Shown here: positions 1-18,714 of the stretch, one piece after another
Position numbering within the stretch: position 1 is the stretch's first letter
Layout of the letters: every line of letters begins with the position of its first letter
From: Haemonchus contortus
Lineage: Eukaryota > Nematoda > Chromadorea > Rhabditida > Trichostrongylidae
NCBI GenBank assembly: GCA_000469685.2
Contig: LS997564.1
Location: 38,536,448 to 38,600,447 of the forward strand
Reading direction: 5' to 3'
DNA length: 64,000 nucleotides
Position numbers and translations under genes: made by a program
Notes under the pieces: model-generated
Told to the model about the DNA's origin: nothing
Databases searched by the model: none
The model's input: the letters and a program-made list of their open reading frames with translations, nothing else

Positions 1-114
1 TTTTTTCGACTTGACAGCTCCCTTCAAGCTATCCTCGGAGGACGCAGGTTCGACTTAGAAAGAAATCTTTTTCGTTTTCAGACCATTTTTTCAAACGTGA
101 ACTGTGCTTTTAAA
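1..114. mobile_element. Truncated end of a TTAA-type MITE
   Basis: Positions 95-114 read ACGTGAACTGTGCTTTTAA, a match to the right terminal repeat of the MITE family described at 30.3, 46.2 and 58.9 kb. The other end would lie outside the window. Confidence 0.35.
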
Positions 115-2100
115 AAATCATAAAAAAGGGGTGCACCACTCCTCTCTAACTCTGGGCGCTAGATCTTACAACTAGAGAAGGGGGGGGGGGGGTAGCTTAA
201 ATTTGAGTAAAAAACGAGGAAAAAAGGGGCAGTTGTCAAATGGCTTATAAAAATTGACTATTCAAAACAAGAGTGCAGACAAACAATAATAACTATCCAG
301 GGAAATGAGTAATGAAACAATTGACGTAGATGACAAATTAAATAGACGTAGACGTAAAGTACTGTGGTGACTCAGAGTACATAACTGCAGAGTGCAACTG
401 AAGGTATTTTTTACGTTTCTCTGCAAAGTAGGACAGCACTCTTCACGCGGGACAACTCGTCCAGGCAGCCCGATTTTATAAAGCTATTGACATCAATGTA
501 GTTGCTTGTTTATTCATTCGTCGTCAAAGGTTCCTCAATTTCGCTCCCTTCTTCTGAGGAAGGTTTATCTATGCTCATTCTTAATTGCTCTTTAATTGGG
601 GACGATCCTCTTATGTGAATACATCTGTCGCTGACTGAAAACATCGCGGTACTATCTGACTATTTGGATCGTCAGTACGTAGCTTTTCTTTTATTTGAAA
701 GAATAAAAAACACCTTTTGTTGAAAACTACGACCTGGCTCCCTCAGATTACTTGCTCTCCTCTACAGCTTTGTAGATAAAAATTAGGTCAAAAAATAGGA
801 CGGATTACAAAAACCGGTAATCTTCAAATCCTGACCTTTCACTCTAGAAAGGATAAAACCGATAAGCTCACATATGGAGAACGGGTTGAGGTGAAGGGAA
901 TTAATGGCAGATCTGATTTACAGTGTGGTTCAAGATATAAATTAAATATGGTGACAATAAAAAGTTATGGTAAACTTTGCAGGGTAGCCTGATAGGCATA
1001 TGACTTCAAAGCGATCCTCAAACACCACACCATCACGTCAATCGTTCATGTTTACTCAGTTTCCGAACTAATGCACTTTTGACAATCAACAGTTACCAGA
1101 GCGATGGTTTGGCAGTCGTTCGATGAAAGCGTACCGTGCTAATGCTGATGCGATTCTTTTCTCCCGAATACCCCCTCTCTCCCTAAGTGCTGCAGAATTG
1201 TCCTCAGATTTCCCAATATTTATTCAAGGCTCGCTCTAGAGAACTTCAATCATGGTCTTTGAACGTTGTAGAAGGCCGTTCGGAACCTTTTACCGGCGCT
1301 GTCCGATTGTCGCCAAAACGATCTCCGACTTTCGACTTCTGACTTCCCTAACCAAACACTTACTGTTATGAAAGTCATCACTGAAGGAGTCTGGACTACC
1401 AGCAAAATCACTAAGTAGCCTAGAATACCAGCAAAACGCAGAGAAGGTAAACAAGACACAGCTGATAAAGCCTTCAAAATTACATCACGAGTTTCCAATC
1501 ATAACAATGCTGATTGAAAAAGCAACCCACCTACACAGCTCCCAACTCTGCCCCACCGATGGTTCAGTCAGTTTCTGGGGTCCCAGTCAAATTCAATACC
1601 AATATTTGGCTTTGGTGATCGGATTGTGAAGTAAAGGATGTTACCAGGACAGTCGGCACGCAGCACCGCAAGGCAACTAGCAAATTTTTTCCCGCGCGCA
1701 CTGAGCTGATCGAGCATGCCGCCACACCGTAGGTGCACGAGAGTTAAGGCGGCTCTACCTACAGTACCGCAAAACCTACCTGATTCAAGGTGAAATTAAA
1801 AGAAGGAGTTAACCCAATGGTAATCAGAGCTGATTCATACCAAATTAGAGGTCCTAACTGATGGGAAACAAACGATCATGAGAAAACAGTAATTTAGCCC
1901 TGATCATCAACTGGATCAACACAGTTAGACTTACATTATGAATTGATGATGCTGTTTTGTATGACTGAGTGCAGCCGTAAACATCAAAACTTTGTCAACA
2001 AACAAAGTGCAAAACAAAACATTTTTCGATAAATATCACTCTTGGTGAAGTTTCGTGAAACTTGAAATCAATCAAGCTGCCTGCCTGTTTTAAGATATCG
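115..2100. other. No gene recognised
   Basis: A G-tract of 12-13 at about 180-192. A minus-strand open frame at 1250-1498 has no recognisable product or splice context. Confidence 0.6.
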
Positions 2101-2805
2101 ATTTTGTTCTCGGCCCACTTGAACTTTCAACAAAATGCTTAATAATAATCTGTATCTGCACTTATCAAACATCACGATCAAAAAAATCATATACATACAA
2201 AATTACAATATATCTCTGTATTGTCCAAAGGTGATGAAACGTTAGCGGCACAGCCGCGCAGCGTATGGAATTGGTGGGACGTATGGGGTGCAAAGAGATG
2301 GATCGGGTGGGTGCACACAAGGTGAGGGGCATAAAAAGAATTTTAGGGAAGATAATGGTGTTAATGGAATGGAGGACAGCAACGACACTGCACCAATCTG
2401 GCCAGAAACACACGAGAGACGAGTCGATATGTGACGGAGCAATGCAAACAACCGAGTCATTGAAATGAGTAGTCAATGTGGTTTTCACAAAGAGCGCTCT
2501 ATAGTTCAACTAGAAACGAAACCGGAACGAAAACGATTCAAACAAATGAATGGACTAACAAATGGAAGAAAGAATGAAAAGATGGACGTAGGAGAGGAAA
2601 GAAAGGCTAGGGTTGGCTGTCATCGGACAGAATCCTCGGCAAAGATCATCGATCACCACCATCGATCAATCAATGACAATATGTTGATCGTTGTGGTTAT
2701 GTAGCAGATCAGGTGATAATCAGAAGCCAACGGCTGTGTAATGACATGAAACAACCCGCCGACATCTTGTGGCAGGCGACATGGTCGCCCAGGGGGTGCG
2801 GCATC
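2101..2805 (-). other. Probable mpk-1 3' UTR / downstream flank
   Basis: Pyrimidine-rich on the minus strand, without recognisable coding sequence. Open frames on both strands overlap each other and look like chance. Confidence 0.4.
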
Positions 2806-2806
2806 T

Positions 2807-8261
<5,455 letters not shown>

Positions 8262-8272
8262 CTGAAAGGCAA
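8262..8272 (-). promoter_or_regulatory. Candidate spliced-leader acceptor at the mpk-1 start
   Basis: On the minus strand the mpk-1 ATG follows directly after GCCTTTCAG. No coding exon was recognised upstream. An ATG abutting a TTTCAG acceptor is typical of nematode SL trans-splicing, but the same site could be a cis acceptor for a longer isoform. Confidence 0.45.
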
Positions 8273-9500
8273 AGTGTTAATTGTCTAACCTTGCTGATAA
8301 CTGAACATTCGCAAATGATACGAACGCGTGATCACAAAGGACAAGCGACAAATTTGGAAAGCACTGATATGAGAGGTGAAGCTTCGAAAAAGAAAGGTAG
8401 GATTAACCATTACAGGATACCAGCTGATCACTATTTTACATCTTGTTTTATTGCGAGTGACCTCTTGTACTCATCGAATACACAAAAGCACTTAAGCAAT
8501 TACTAGAGATAATAGAATCTGATACATTTTTCTAGAAGAATCTGGAATTCTGATTATTCAAACTGAATGGAGGACGATGAAAAAGCAAGTCGGAGTGAAC
8601 GAAGAGCAAAGTACCTGACTGAAAGTCCTCCCGGGATGGGCCCCTTTACAGGCCTATTCAAAATCACTGTATTACAGTCTACGAAATTAGGCTTACTCAT
8701 GTAAGTACAGCCGCTCAGGAAGGCAACACACACTAACAAAAATCCCTTCATCCACAAACTGATGGGAAACATTCGACTAGGCGGAACCTTCGCAAGAAGG
8801 ATGAGAAAAGAACGTGCCACCATCGAGACTAAAGGCCAAAACTGATGCGGTTGAAACGACCCCGTCACGGCCAAATCAATACGATCACGATTTGTTTGCA
8901 GAAAAAAGTAGAGCACTGCTCTGCCAATACATTTTGGGATCAAACTTCAATCGCTCAAAAGAAAAAATTTGAATGACCAACAACTTCGATAAAAGTTCTT
9001 TATATTGTCGAAACACAACTTTGAGCAACTATAAAATTACGAAAACGACACACTAAAGTATAATTGTGCTGTTTTGAAAGAACATTTTCTGATCTATCTG
9101 AGTGACTGCGAAAAAACATACCTGTAAACATTCTCAAAATTCGTCTCCACTAGTTTAAATTAATAAAAAATGCCATCAAAGCCATTGCAAAGGGCTTTTA
9201 GAGGAAAAGAAAGCGTAAAGTAAAATGTGTCGTGTGTGATCTATCTAATGGAATAACGACTATGCTTCGATTTATTTTGATCCGCTCGTCGTCTTCAAAA
9301 ATGAGTTCCACCTTCACTTGAAATTGAGGAACCAGAGAATTTGCATAGTTCAAGAATAAGGGTCATCAATTTGGAGAGATTTTCCCGTGAAAGCAAATTT
9401 TCCCGAGTTAATAGAAGAAAATGTCAAATTACAAGTAATGTCTGCAATCTCACTTAAAACAGCTGATTTCGAGCCTGAATTATTACCATTGAGTCATTAC
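8273..9500. other. mpk-1 upstream flank, no gene recognised
   Basis: Contains a 129-codon minus frame (8554-8943) with a hydrophobic stretch but no splice support or family resemblance. mpk-1 promoter elements should be here, but none could be identified by eye. Confidence 0.5.
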
Positions 9501-9502
9501 GC

Positions 9503-10161
9503 AAACTTTTCAACCCTCTTATCGTTGCTGACGGCCTCGCTAGGGGCCTGAAGTTGCTGACTGATTCCAACTGCCTATTGAGCAACAGGTGAGTGCAAAA
9601 GGTAGGTCCCTAAGCGGGTAGGAGGGCCTTTTTGGTCGCAGGATCGCATGACATACGTATTGTCACTCAACTATAACAAATTTTACTAATTTACTCTGAC
9701 AAACAGCTGATGCGTAGTGAGATAAGGCGTGTTTTTGCCCCCATCCTGACTCCTCCTTGTAAAAAAATGCGACTGGATGGTCAAATTGACTCGACATCAC
9801 GACTGTTCCATCGAAAGTCAGAGATTTATAGCAGTCAAGATGCGAGCGGAAAAGAAACTTTACTCGAAATGGACCTAGAAGTCTTGGGATGCGCCATGCG
9901 TTCGTTCTCCTCTAAAAAGGAGAAAGAGGTGCAAATGGATGTTTCTTCAGTATCGAACCGAGTTGGTACGTCAACAAATTGACACTCGAGGTTACGCGAA
10001 ATCGCCATTTAGTCTAATTTCCATACAGCTTAATAATCTCCAGTGATACATTCTTAACAATCCTCAGTTTCCATGAATGGGACCCGAAATTGATCCGCCT
10101 CCCAGCACTCATGTCGTTTGGGCCCCTATTTCCGCACAGTACAGTCAACGAATTCTTCCAG
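9503..10161 (+). other. Candidate exon pair, product unknown
   Basis: A segment ending at 9588 (donor AACAG then GTGAGT, phase 2) joins in frame to 10029-10161 (acceptor CCATACAG, donor CAG then GTAAAT). The joined reading includes NPLIVADGLARGLKLLTDSN and FHEWDPKLIRLPALMSFG. A third segment with splice-like borders, 9707-9965 (acceptor AAACAG, donor GTACGT), is open but does not join either neighbour in phase. No family was recognised and no further exons were found downstream. It could be a gene fragment or chance. Confidence 0.2.
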
Positions 10162-10400
10162 GTAAATACATAATTTTTTAAAATCCTTCTTACATTTATT
10201 AATTAAATATCGTTAAACATCTTTTAAAAATACAAATATTCTCCTTTCATTAATTATCCTTATTTTGGCTTACGTGTATCAGTGCTGTGACCATCGTAGA
10301 GTCCCCGAATGGAAACCCGCCTGGACAAAGAGAGCCCTCCAACGCACCAGAGTCAGACAAATTGGTGCCGGGATTCGCCTGGGAAGACAAACCCTCGTTC

Positions 10401-10450
10401 TGTACATTTGCTGTTCTCTGAAATTCTATACAGAGAACAGCAGATGTACA
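10401..10450. repeat. 50-nt inverted repeat (20-bp arms, 10-nt loop)
   Basis: TGTACATTTGCTGTTCTCTG pairs with CAGAGAACAGCAGATGTACA with one mismatch, around the loop AAATTCTATA. Flanking bases do not extend the stem. Confidence 0.7.
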
Positions 10451-10499
10451 AAATACAACATTGCCGTGTAGGCTAAGCAAGCATTCAGATGTCACGACA

Positions 10500-11399
10500 A
10501 TTTTGAATGGGAGTCGAACAAGTGGGCCAACCCTAAATGGGCCTACTTGACGATGAGAAAATTTTCTTTATATGGGATTTAATTCTGAAAAACTGGTCAT
10601 CAGGGACTCTGTGTTTCGCGATCGACCTATTACTGCCTGGCAACTAATGGACATCCATTATAGTACATAGAGTTTCTTCAAAAAAAAAAAACCACATTAT
10701 GGGAAAGAATTCTGGGACGGAAATTCTGACAGCCAAGGCAAGGGTAGTGAGCGGAAATGACCAACAATTCAACTTGATTTCATCCTAAAATAGAAAATGA
10801 AGAGGAGAAATGAATGAAGCCCTTTGCCGAATGCCACACCGTAAACGAGCAAGTGGACCGCCCACCGAGAGGGCGGTGCTTCGGAGGCTATTTCACGTGG
10901 AGAGAAATACGGATAGGGAAGAAAATGTTCGAAAGTTCTGTAAGACAGCGGGCTCAACAATTCCGACAAGAGTGAGATCTGTCAACAGTAGGAGACTTCT
11001 ATGCGTATTTCGGTCTGCGACTTGACCAAGTGGTTATGAGGTATGGGTATGGCAAAAGTGCCAAAAGGTCCAGCTTTTAACCACTGCGAACATGTATACA
11101 ATTTCATTGGCGGAGTACACGTATGTTCCGAAATCTGCAATGTAGGGAATCTAGGGAATCTATTTGTTCATCTGGGAATGAGGGATGGTAGTTACGAAAG
11201 AGGTGTAGGGATAAAAATAGAGACGGTTGCCCGTGGGCAATCTCCTTCTCTAGCAGCTTGCTAGGAATCGACGCCTTTTCAGATGTTGGTGTAGAGGCAT
11301 CGAGTCCAGGGAAAAACTTACCTGGAATCGTATGGACGAGGAAAACTCAACGTTTCGACATTTGTTCTCTCAAAAGAGCGGTACACGGTCGCAAAGAAA
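10500..11399. other. No gene recognised
   Basis: Short overlapping open frames only. Confidence 0.5.
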
Positions 11400-11685
11400 A
11401 GAAGTAGTACCGGCGTACTATCAGGCGCGTATGATACAGGGATCGAATCCTGGATAGACCCTAGCCCAAGCCAACCAAGCCTTCCAACTCTACGGAGTTG
11501 TTCATTTGTTTGGTACCAGTCTCGTCTAGAAGCATAAAAGCATTGACATGTACATGAATCGGCTGACCACCGCAAGTCACTTTTTAGGCCACATACGCAT
11601 TCAAGCAACCACTAAGATTCTGAATGGAAGTCACATGCGAGGCGCACCCCACGAACGTGATTGACAGCCGCCAAAGGGCTTCATG
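11400..11685 (+). repeat. tRNA-derived SINE copy
   Basis: Diverged full-length copy. The B-box region reads GGGATCGAATCCTGG, followed by the family body and a 3' part containing AGGCGCACCCCACGAACG. Confidence 0.65.
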
Positions 11686-11689
11686 CCTT

Positions 11690-14600
11690 GGGCTTAGACC
11701 CAAGTATCTGGGGAAGTCTGAAACCGAAGAATTTCAGATCAGACATACACAGACAGAGTTAATGAAAAGCGCAGAACCCCTCGATCCCCACCATTCCCTC
11801 CCCTCCCCCTGTGTCCTTCCATCATTCCTCTGAACCTTCCCCTACTTGTAGATACCCAAAAATAGGGGTCCTCTTTCTTTCTCCTCAGCCACTCAGCCGA
11901 GATGAAGGCGATTAAAACATTTGCTTCTCATAAGCTTATCACAGCCGTAGACGAAGAAGCCGTGGATTTGACTCGAGATCTAGCAGAAGAGCTTCTGATT
12001 GAACAAGCTCTAATGAAGGGTGCCATTAATTCGACTTTGTTGAGAAACAGATGGCGATAGAAATTGGCTGAGGTGAATTTAACCGTCTTTGAACCGTTGG
12101 GTTATTGTCTTTATGACCCAGACAAATCCGCTATCAATCCACAGGCCTTCTAGGAGTAGAAGGATCAATGGCATGGGCAGGACTGGATCCCCGGATCATA
12201 GTTGTATGGTAGCCGATCTGCTTGCCCCTTCCCAGCACCTGTTCTCAAAATTACCTAGTGACGACTGAAAATGTAAGTCATTACAAGGTGGGGACGATAC
12301 TATAGCGCGGGACTTAAAGCTATTGAGAAAACACAAGCCCTTAGAACGATTCAAGGCAGGCCCGAAGCCAGGCCTACGATCTCATCAGAATCCCATGATC
12401 CCATACCATTCTAATGGGACCATAGAACCAGATTTATGCCTGATTGGGACAATAAAAGCGCTGACTGAGCATTGGCTTGTTGAAAAAACCATGCCGTCGA
12501 GCTTTTCAAGCAATCTTATTGTTGTAAAATTGATCTGAATGCATGGTCTAGCACAAATTTTAGATTGGAACCTGTCCGAGGAAATGGCTGAACAGCCGCG
12601 ATAAATTAGTGCCGCCAGGGAGGTTCCGACAATTCGATATTCACATCCGTCTCAGAAAAAAGCTTTATAACCGCCGTTCGTTCTCAGTGAAGTGACTAAA
12701 GTGCAAAAGGACTTCGATAAAGGGGTCAGCGGAAATTTCCTTCAAATGTGCCTGGAGTGCACATTCCGTACTTGCGGACACAATAAAAGGATGGGTTCTA
12801 TGTAAATACAGGGGAGTAATGAACACATCTTAAAAAGCAGTGAATTCTGGAAGTCCTCGAATTTCTTGACACTATAATCCGGGGAGGTCCGTATTCGAAT
12901 GTTTGGTCATTGCTGTCCAAACGGTTGACCTATGCAATCCCTACTTCATCGGCTCGCCTAAGACCATTTTCCATTGCGCCTTATACTTGACGGGTTCGAT
13001 TGATCGATCCCTTCCATCTCGTTGTGTGGGAGAACCGTAGCGAAATTCTTGTGGTCTGCGAAATAGGTCGAGTAAAGTCTAGGCCCTGACAGAAGTGGAC
13101 CAGGGGAACACATGGTGGGTGAAGTGCTCAGCCTTACAGTCGACATGGTCAAGCTATTGAATGCTAACTTCCAACATCTGGTCTAGCGTTTTGAGGAAAT
13201 GAGATGGGGCGACTGTTCGGGCGTTTTTAGCCGATCGCAAATGGTTGTAGGTGCTGAAGCGTACGGAAAAAAGTTATTGTTTAGCACCTGTTCAATGTCT
13301 CACAACTCACAATAAAGGAGTTCCTTCCCACGAGCCCTAGAGGAAAGATAGAGAAGGTCTGAGGAAAATCTCCAAAGCAGCTATCGTCACCATCGAATAT
13401 ACCATCTACAAGCAGCTCGTACGGCAGTAGCGGTTAGCCCAAATACAGTGTGGAACACGCTGACCAGTTCCTCCTTCTTTGGGCTATGACTACTTCCATC
13501 GAAGTAAACGACTCCAACTAGGTGTTCAAGAAGTTGAAAAGACGACTTACTGGTAGGGGACCCCACTGGGGAGCATTCATACTCTCCTAGTAAAGCCTGT
13601 CAGTATGTTATACGCTATAGTAGGGTAGTCTCGGACAGTTTCGCCAGTGAACTGAAATCATCGGCATTTCTCCAACTTAGGGTCAACCCTGAGGTCGAAC
13701 CAGCATAACACAAATAATCTCCAGAAACGAGTCCCCTAGACAGATTCCCGAGAATCAACGAAAAACCATGAGTGTCTACTGACTGGTCCTCATAGTCCGA
13801 AAGGCGTAACCAAGCAACACTTCTCGATAGAGGACAAGGTCGTCCCTAGAACTGGGTTGAGAGCCTCAACTGGGCATGAAAACAAGTTGACAAAACAGAG
13901 CTACGGTGAAGGCCTTTCAAGGGCCGAAACAAACATTAGAGGTGGACGAGTTCGACTGAAGGCGAGGCTATTGCGATTTCCTGACAACCAATTCAAGCGG
14001 AAATGGCTAACGACTACTCGGCTGAAATCGTTCGTGAAGAGCAAAAATCGAGCAACGAACGGATGTTTATGTTATCGGTGTTCAGAGTGTGTAAAAATAC
14101 GTCCATCTCGTTGTTTCTACATATCTCTTGATCAAAGCATTCCACAAGAGATTTCTTCAGAGTATTACACAGCAACGAAGCAAAACGATGTCTAAACAAA
14201 ATTCTTTCCCAAATACCAAACAGTAATAGGATGAGGGTAAAGAGCGGATGGCATTGACGTCAAACAATCGTCGTCACATCGGTCGATTGAACCCTACCCA
14301 GGGTCAACAGGGCTCAAGCCGGACTCGGTTCAATACTCTAAGATTTGGGCTAGAGGAAAAAAAAGGATTTTGATTAAAAAAAAGAAAAAAATTGAAGAAT
14401 TCCAATTAAAATAAATTTGTCTGGACCGCTGAGATATTGCACAGCTTAAATGAACCTATCAATCTTTGTCGAATTGCTGTTTTGTAAAAGAAATGCTCAA
14501 AACAGAGAGCTAGGCTAGGTCTTACCTTTTCGTCTAAAATAATGAAAAAACAAAAAATTAGATTAAAATACCCTTGAATAACCTTTTTTTCTTGTAAAGC

Positions 14601-15389
14601 CACATACTTTTTACCCAACTTTTTTGGCAGCAACTCTCCTTTGTGCGGCACCTTACCCCTGTCATTACTGGAAGCATACATTTCAAAAATAACGGTAAGT
14701 AAATAAATTAATTAGTCAATAAATAATTGATTAAACACATAGTCAAATAGGTAATAAATACATGAAAATGAGGACAAAAACTTAGGCAGAGCAGTTAAGA
14801 AATACATAAGCAAATAAACAAACAAATAAAAAAACTGTATAAATAAATAAATAAATTTTACTCAATCAAACAACGTCATCGTCATGGATGAGAATTAAAT
14901 AAATAAATAAACTCAAACATCATCGTAACGTCATCAACGTAACGAACGTCATCGTCATGGATGAGAACGAGTGCATGGCGCATCCCAACGGGAACGATCA
15001 TGCAAAGATCTCATGATGATGTATAGCCATGGCAAGCTAGAAAAACGTGATGGCATTGGTACGGATGGTGAGTGTTCGGAAAGAACTTCAAGATATTTCA
15101 TTTCCTCTCAAGGTAATTGAATCTACTGGCTACACGAGTTCGTCCCAAATGGAAGATAAGAATGTGAGGTGGGGTGAAGTGGGACTTGAGGGCAAAGAAA
15201 GATAATCGTGCTGAGATTCGATCAAAAACGATGAACTTGAGCAGACAGTGTTTCTGAAAGAATAAAGAGGAAGGAAGCTGGTAAATCCTAGAGAGAAATC
15301 CGACAACGCTAGCTATTCCTCCGTGGGACGTGCCGCGCACCCGATTTTCATTTTTATTGATGGACATTACCTCCTTACTTGAAGGCATG
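11690..15389. other. No gene recognised
   Basis: Many short frames. An ATG-led open stretch at about 11902-12060 and another at about 14004-14130 have no recognisable product. A SINE 3' fragment (GTGCATGGCGCATCCC) lies near 14970. Confidence 0.5.
14690..14905 (+). repeat. A/T-rich AAATA-type low-complexity stretch
   Basis: Repeated AAATA and TAAA words. It is followed by a local duplication of AACGTCATCGTCATGGATGA at about 14873 and 14947. Confidence 0.7.
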
Positions 15390-15690
15390 GCGGATGTGGT
15401 ATAGTGGTAAGTGGCGTACTATCACAAATACATGGTCGCGAGTTCGAATCCCGGCTCGACATTCGCTCAGGCCGACAAAGCCTTCCATCTCTCCGGGGTC
15501 AATTAAATGGTACCAGACTCGACTAAGAGGATAAAAACACTAACTTGTACATCGGCTGTACACCCAAGTCATTGTAAAGGTCACATACGCATTCAACACA
15601 CAACTCGATTCTGAAAGAAAGTCCAGTGCGTGGCGCATCACAACAGGGATTCATCGAGATTGAACGAATTTGTCCTTCATACTAAACTTG
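15390..15690 (+). repeat. tRNA-derived SINE, near full length
   Basis: One of the best copies. A-box-like TATAGTGGTAAGTGG and B-box GAGTTCGAATCCCGG lie at the 5' end, then the body (CCTTCCATC, GGTACCAGACTCG, CTTGTACATCGG, CATACGCATTCAA) and the 3' GTGGCGCATC. Confidence 0.85.
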
Positions 15691-16242
15691 AAAAGAACCA
15701 GAAGTCAACAAAAGATAGCCAGGAGACTTGCGAAGCCTGTCGTGAAATCTGCATTGGCCAAAAAATTTATTGTTATGCGCCGTCGGAATAGAGGAAGTAC
15801 GGTAGTCGGTCGGAAGAAGAAAACGAATTTATGGAGAGGTCCCTGAAATGAGGGACACGGCTGTTGAACTAAATTGTGCATATACGAAGTGCAAAGTGAT
15901 TTTATGGGAGGATAGTTCATAAAAAACCTCAAAAAGAATAGGAACGATTGGCCACAGGGTGGAAATAAAATGGAACTGAGCTCGGCAAATTTTACGAACA
16001 ACTCACAGATTCCACCATCTCAGTACTGAGGGGAGTTTTTCCTTTTCCATGGAGAAAAAATCCTCTTCGGAAACGACATGGTGAAATCTGTGAGCTAAAT
16101 TTACCGAGAATCATTTTCACAGTCACGTATGTAGTGACCCAAAGTCTCCGCCTTTGAAACAAGTCCCGCCCATCGATGTGAAAGCCTCATTATCGGTCTA
16201 ATGACTTCCCTTGTACTAAAGAGTCCTAACGCAAAAATAATG

Positions 16243-16264
16243 TTTGTTGTTGTTGTTGTTGTTT
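16243..16264 (+). repeat. (GTT)n repeat
   Basis: Seven or so TTG/GTT units, followed 45 nt later by a C-tract at about 16309-16322. Confidence 0.85.
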
Positions 16265-17177
16265 GCGGTTGTAAAACCTAATTACAATGCAGAACTCTCT
16301 TTCCTTCTCCCCCCCCCCCCCCTCCTGGCTCTCACAAAAAAATTCGAAAGTATTCATTTTTCTCTAAAAAGTTAATAGTGATGAAGGCCATTGATGCAGC
16401 GTTGTACGACAAAAATTTATCAACCTATCTATACAAGGGCCAGAATACTTGGCATGGGTCAGCTTAGGGTCGATGGGAACGTTGTTTACCGAAAATCCAT
16501 TGAAATTTGCTGAGTAGTAAACATGAGAGAAACCTAGGCAAGGGCGACTTAGTCCGAAAATAAATGGAAACTGGTAATTACACTTCCTGTAAATAGCAAT
16601 TAGTCACATGTCTGAAAGACTGAAAAGCTAGGTTTGCGCTTGAAAATAGTCTGATGAAGTGGAGCGCCAGAAAACTCTTGGGGAGTGAACTTCGCTGGAG
16701 TCGAGAGCCTAAAATCATCGTGAAATTTCGGCCGATGATCCGAAAAGGTTGAAAAAACAAGTTTAAGGCAGGGTGTAAAATGGTAGCCGTATAGAGGTAG
16801 GAGACGAAGTGAATTTCCGGGCCCCTCCCCAGATCAGTCAAACTATGAAGGTACAAAAAGGAAATTTATAAACATGAGGTATAAGTTTTTCAAAGAAAAG
16901 AAGGGGGAGGAGGAGAGAATGGGTCGTGGTGAAGATCAGGCACTCGACCCCCGTTGATAAGCTTGAGTCTCGCTACCCAGCCATATACCATTTTTGGTTA
17001 GAATAATTCGTCCGTACCATGAATCAGAGGCATTAGGGGATTTCAAAATATCCCATTCCTTCTGAACCTTGGGTGGATTTTAGAGAAGTCCCTTTATGTA
17101 TCATATAAAGCGCCCAAGAACAGCGAAAGCTCAGAAAAGGCATTATCTTACAGCCATGCAATAAGTTAACATTTTGC

Positions 17178-17336
17178 TTAAAGGCACCGTTCGCAATGAT
17201 TCAATGGGCGGGTGTGTCGATGACGTGTCCGCCTCTCATTCGACGCCACGTCTGACTGTCTGACGTGACATCGAATGAGAGGCGGACACGTCATCGACAC
17301 ACCCGCCCATTGAATCATCGCGAACGGTGCCTTTAA
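17178..17336. mobile_element. 159-bp near-perfect palindromic MITE with TTAA ends
   Basis: Two arms of about 75 nt are inverted copies with three mismatches, separated by a 9-nt loop (53-61 of the 172xx block). Both ends are TTAA followed by the terminal sequence AGGCACCGTTCGC. There is no coding capacity. The structure and TTAA flanks indicate a foldback-type, non-autonomous DNA element. Confidence 0.8.
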
Positions 17337-18714
17337 GGGGACATACCTAAACCAGGGGCTCTCCCTCCTTCCTTAAAGGTCAGAATTTTGTAACAAGAAG
17401 AAGTGACCAAATCGTTCACGATTCTCCTCAGAATTAAATAAACTTCTATCAAAATTTTTGCCGTTTCCAGCCCAGTATAATAAAATGGCTTGTGTTTCGA
17501 GGATCTTCTTTCCTCGTTGGTCGTGTAGTATCGTACTTGGAATCAGACCATAGCAAATTTTGAGTCCAAATGGTACATCTAATCCTTAATAATGGTAAAT
17601 TAAGATTATACTCAGTAATATGAGATGATACAGCTATGCCTTCAGTCAGATTACTACAAAGTTATATCAAAAATTATATAGGATTCCAAAAACAAACATT
17701 AATTCTCTCAGTTTGACAATTACGGCCCCTTATGCATAGGCAATTTTCAGACGACATAAAGCTCAGCATTATTTGCTTCTAAAGTGTATAGAATTCCAAA
17801 AAACTATCTAAAGGTTCCTTGAAATCTATCCTGAATCACTTTTACAGTCCTGTACATAGTTGTTGACTTCAAAAATTATTTTCAATTTTTCTCTTAAAAT
17901 CAAGTCATCGTACAACCTAATATACAACGCACTTAATAACCTGGAAATGCTGCGTTGAGCCCATTTTTCAACTATTTTGGCTTCATCCCTGTCGTTGTAA
18001 GCGCCCAAATAAGGCAGTAGTCGCAGTGAATTTCAGAATCTTTGGGACTACGCTTCAAGTGGGAGTATGTGCAACCCGAGAAGCCATTTCCAGGCGCTCG
18101 GGAAGGCCACACTACTCCAGAAGGCCCTACTTTCGTTCCGAATACGGCCCTGCTAAAGAAAGCATCAACTCTGTTATTAAGATCGAAAAAGTTGCTAATG
18201 TCCATTCTGAAAGGCGATCTTAAAAATTTACTCAAGATAACAAGTTTTGGAGGTTTCAAAGCCGAAAGGGAATTGCCACAAGATTTATCATTTTCCTTTT
18301 TTTTAGGTAGAATAATAATAATAATAGAGGTAGAAGTCTAGAAGAGTCCGCTCACTTGAAGGGAAAGTAGGAGCAGCATTTTGGAGTCGTCTACGTTCAT
18401 GCATAGTGAATTTGTACTCAGCCATTTGGGGCTTCGACAGTGAAAATTCTACATGCATGGAAGTAGGGAGACGGACGGAGGACAAAAAACGCAATAAAGG
18501 GGAAAAACTATGGAAAAAAAGAAAGAAGTCGACTGCAAAGCGCGGACCCAAGGTGAGAAAGTCGAAAAAAAGAATTGAAAAAAGTAAGTTTCCTACAAAA
18601 AAAACCTGCACAATTCTTTGAATTGTACCCTTCCCCTGAAGAGAATATAAAAAAGAGGCAATTTTGAAAATAAAAGGCTCGAATATATATCAATATTGCT
18701 AGCATAATTATTCC

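Larger units (their letters stand above)
15691..18714. other. No gene recognised apart from the palindrome at 17.2 kb
   Basis: A C-tract at about 16309-16322. An open frame on each strand at 17970-18340 overlaps the other, and neither was identified. Confidence 0.5.
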
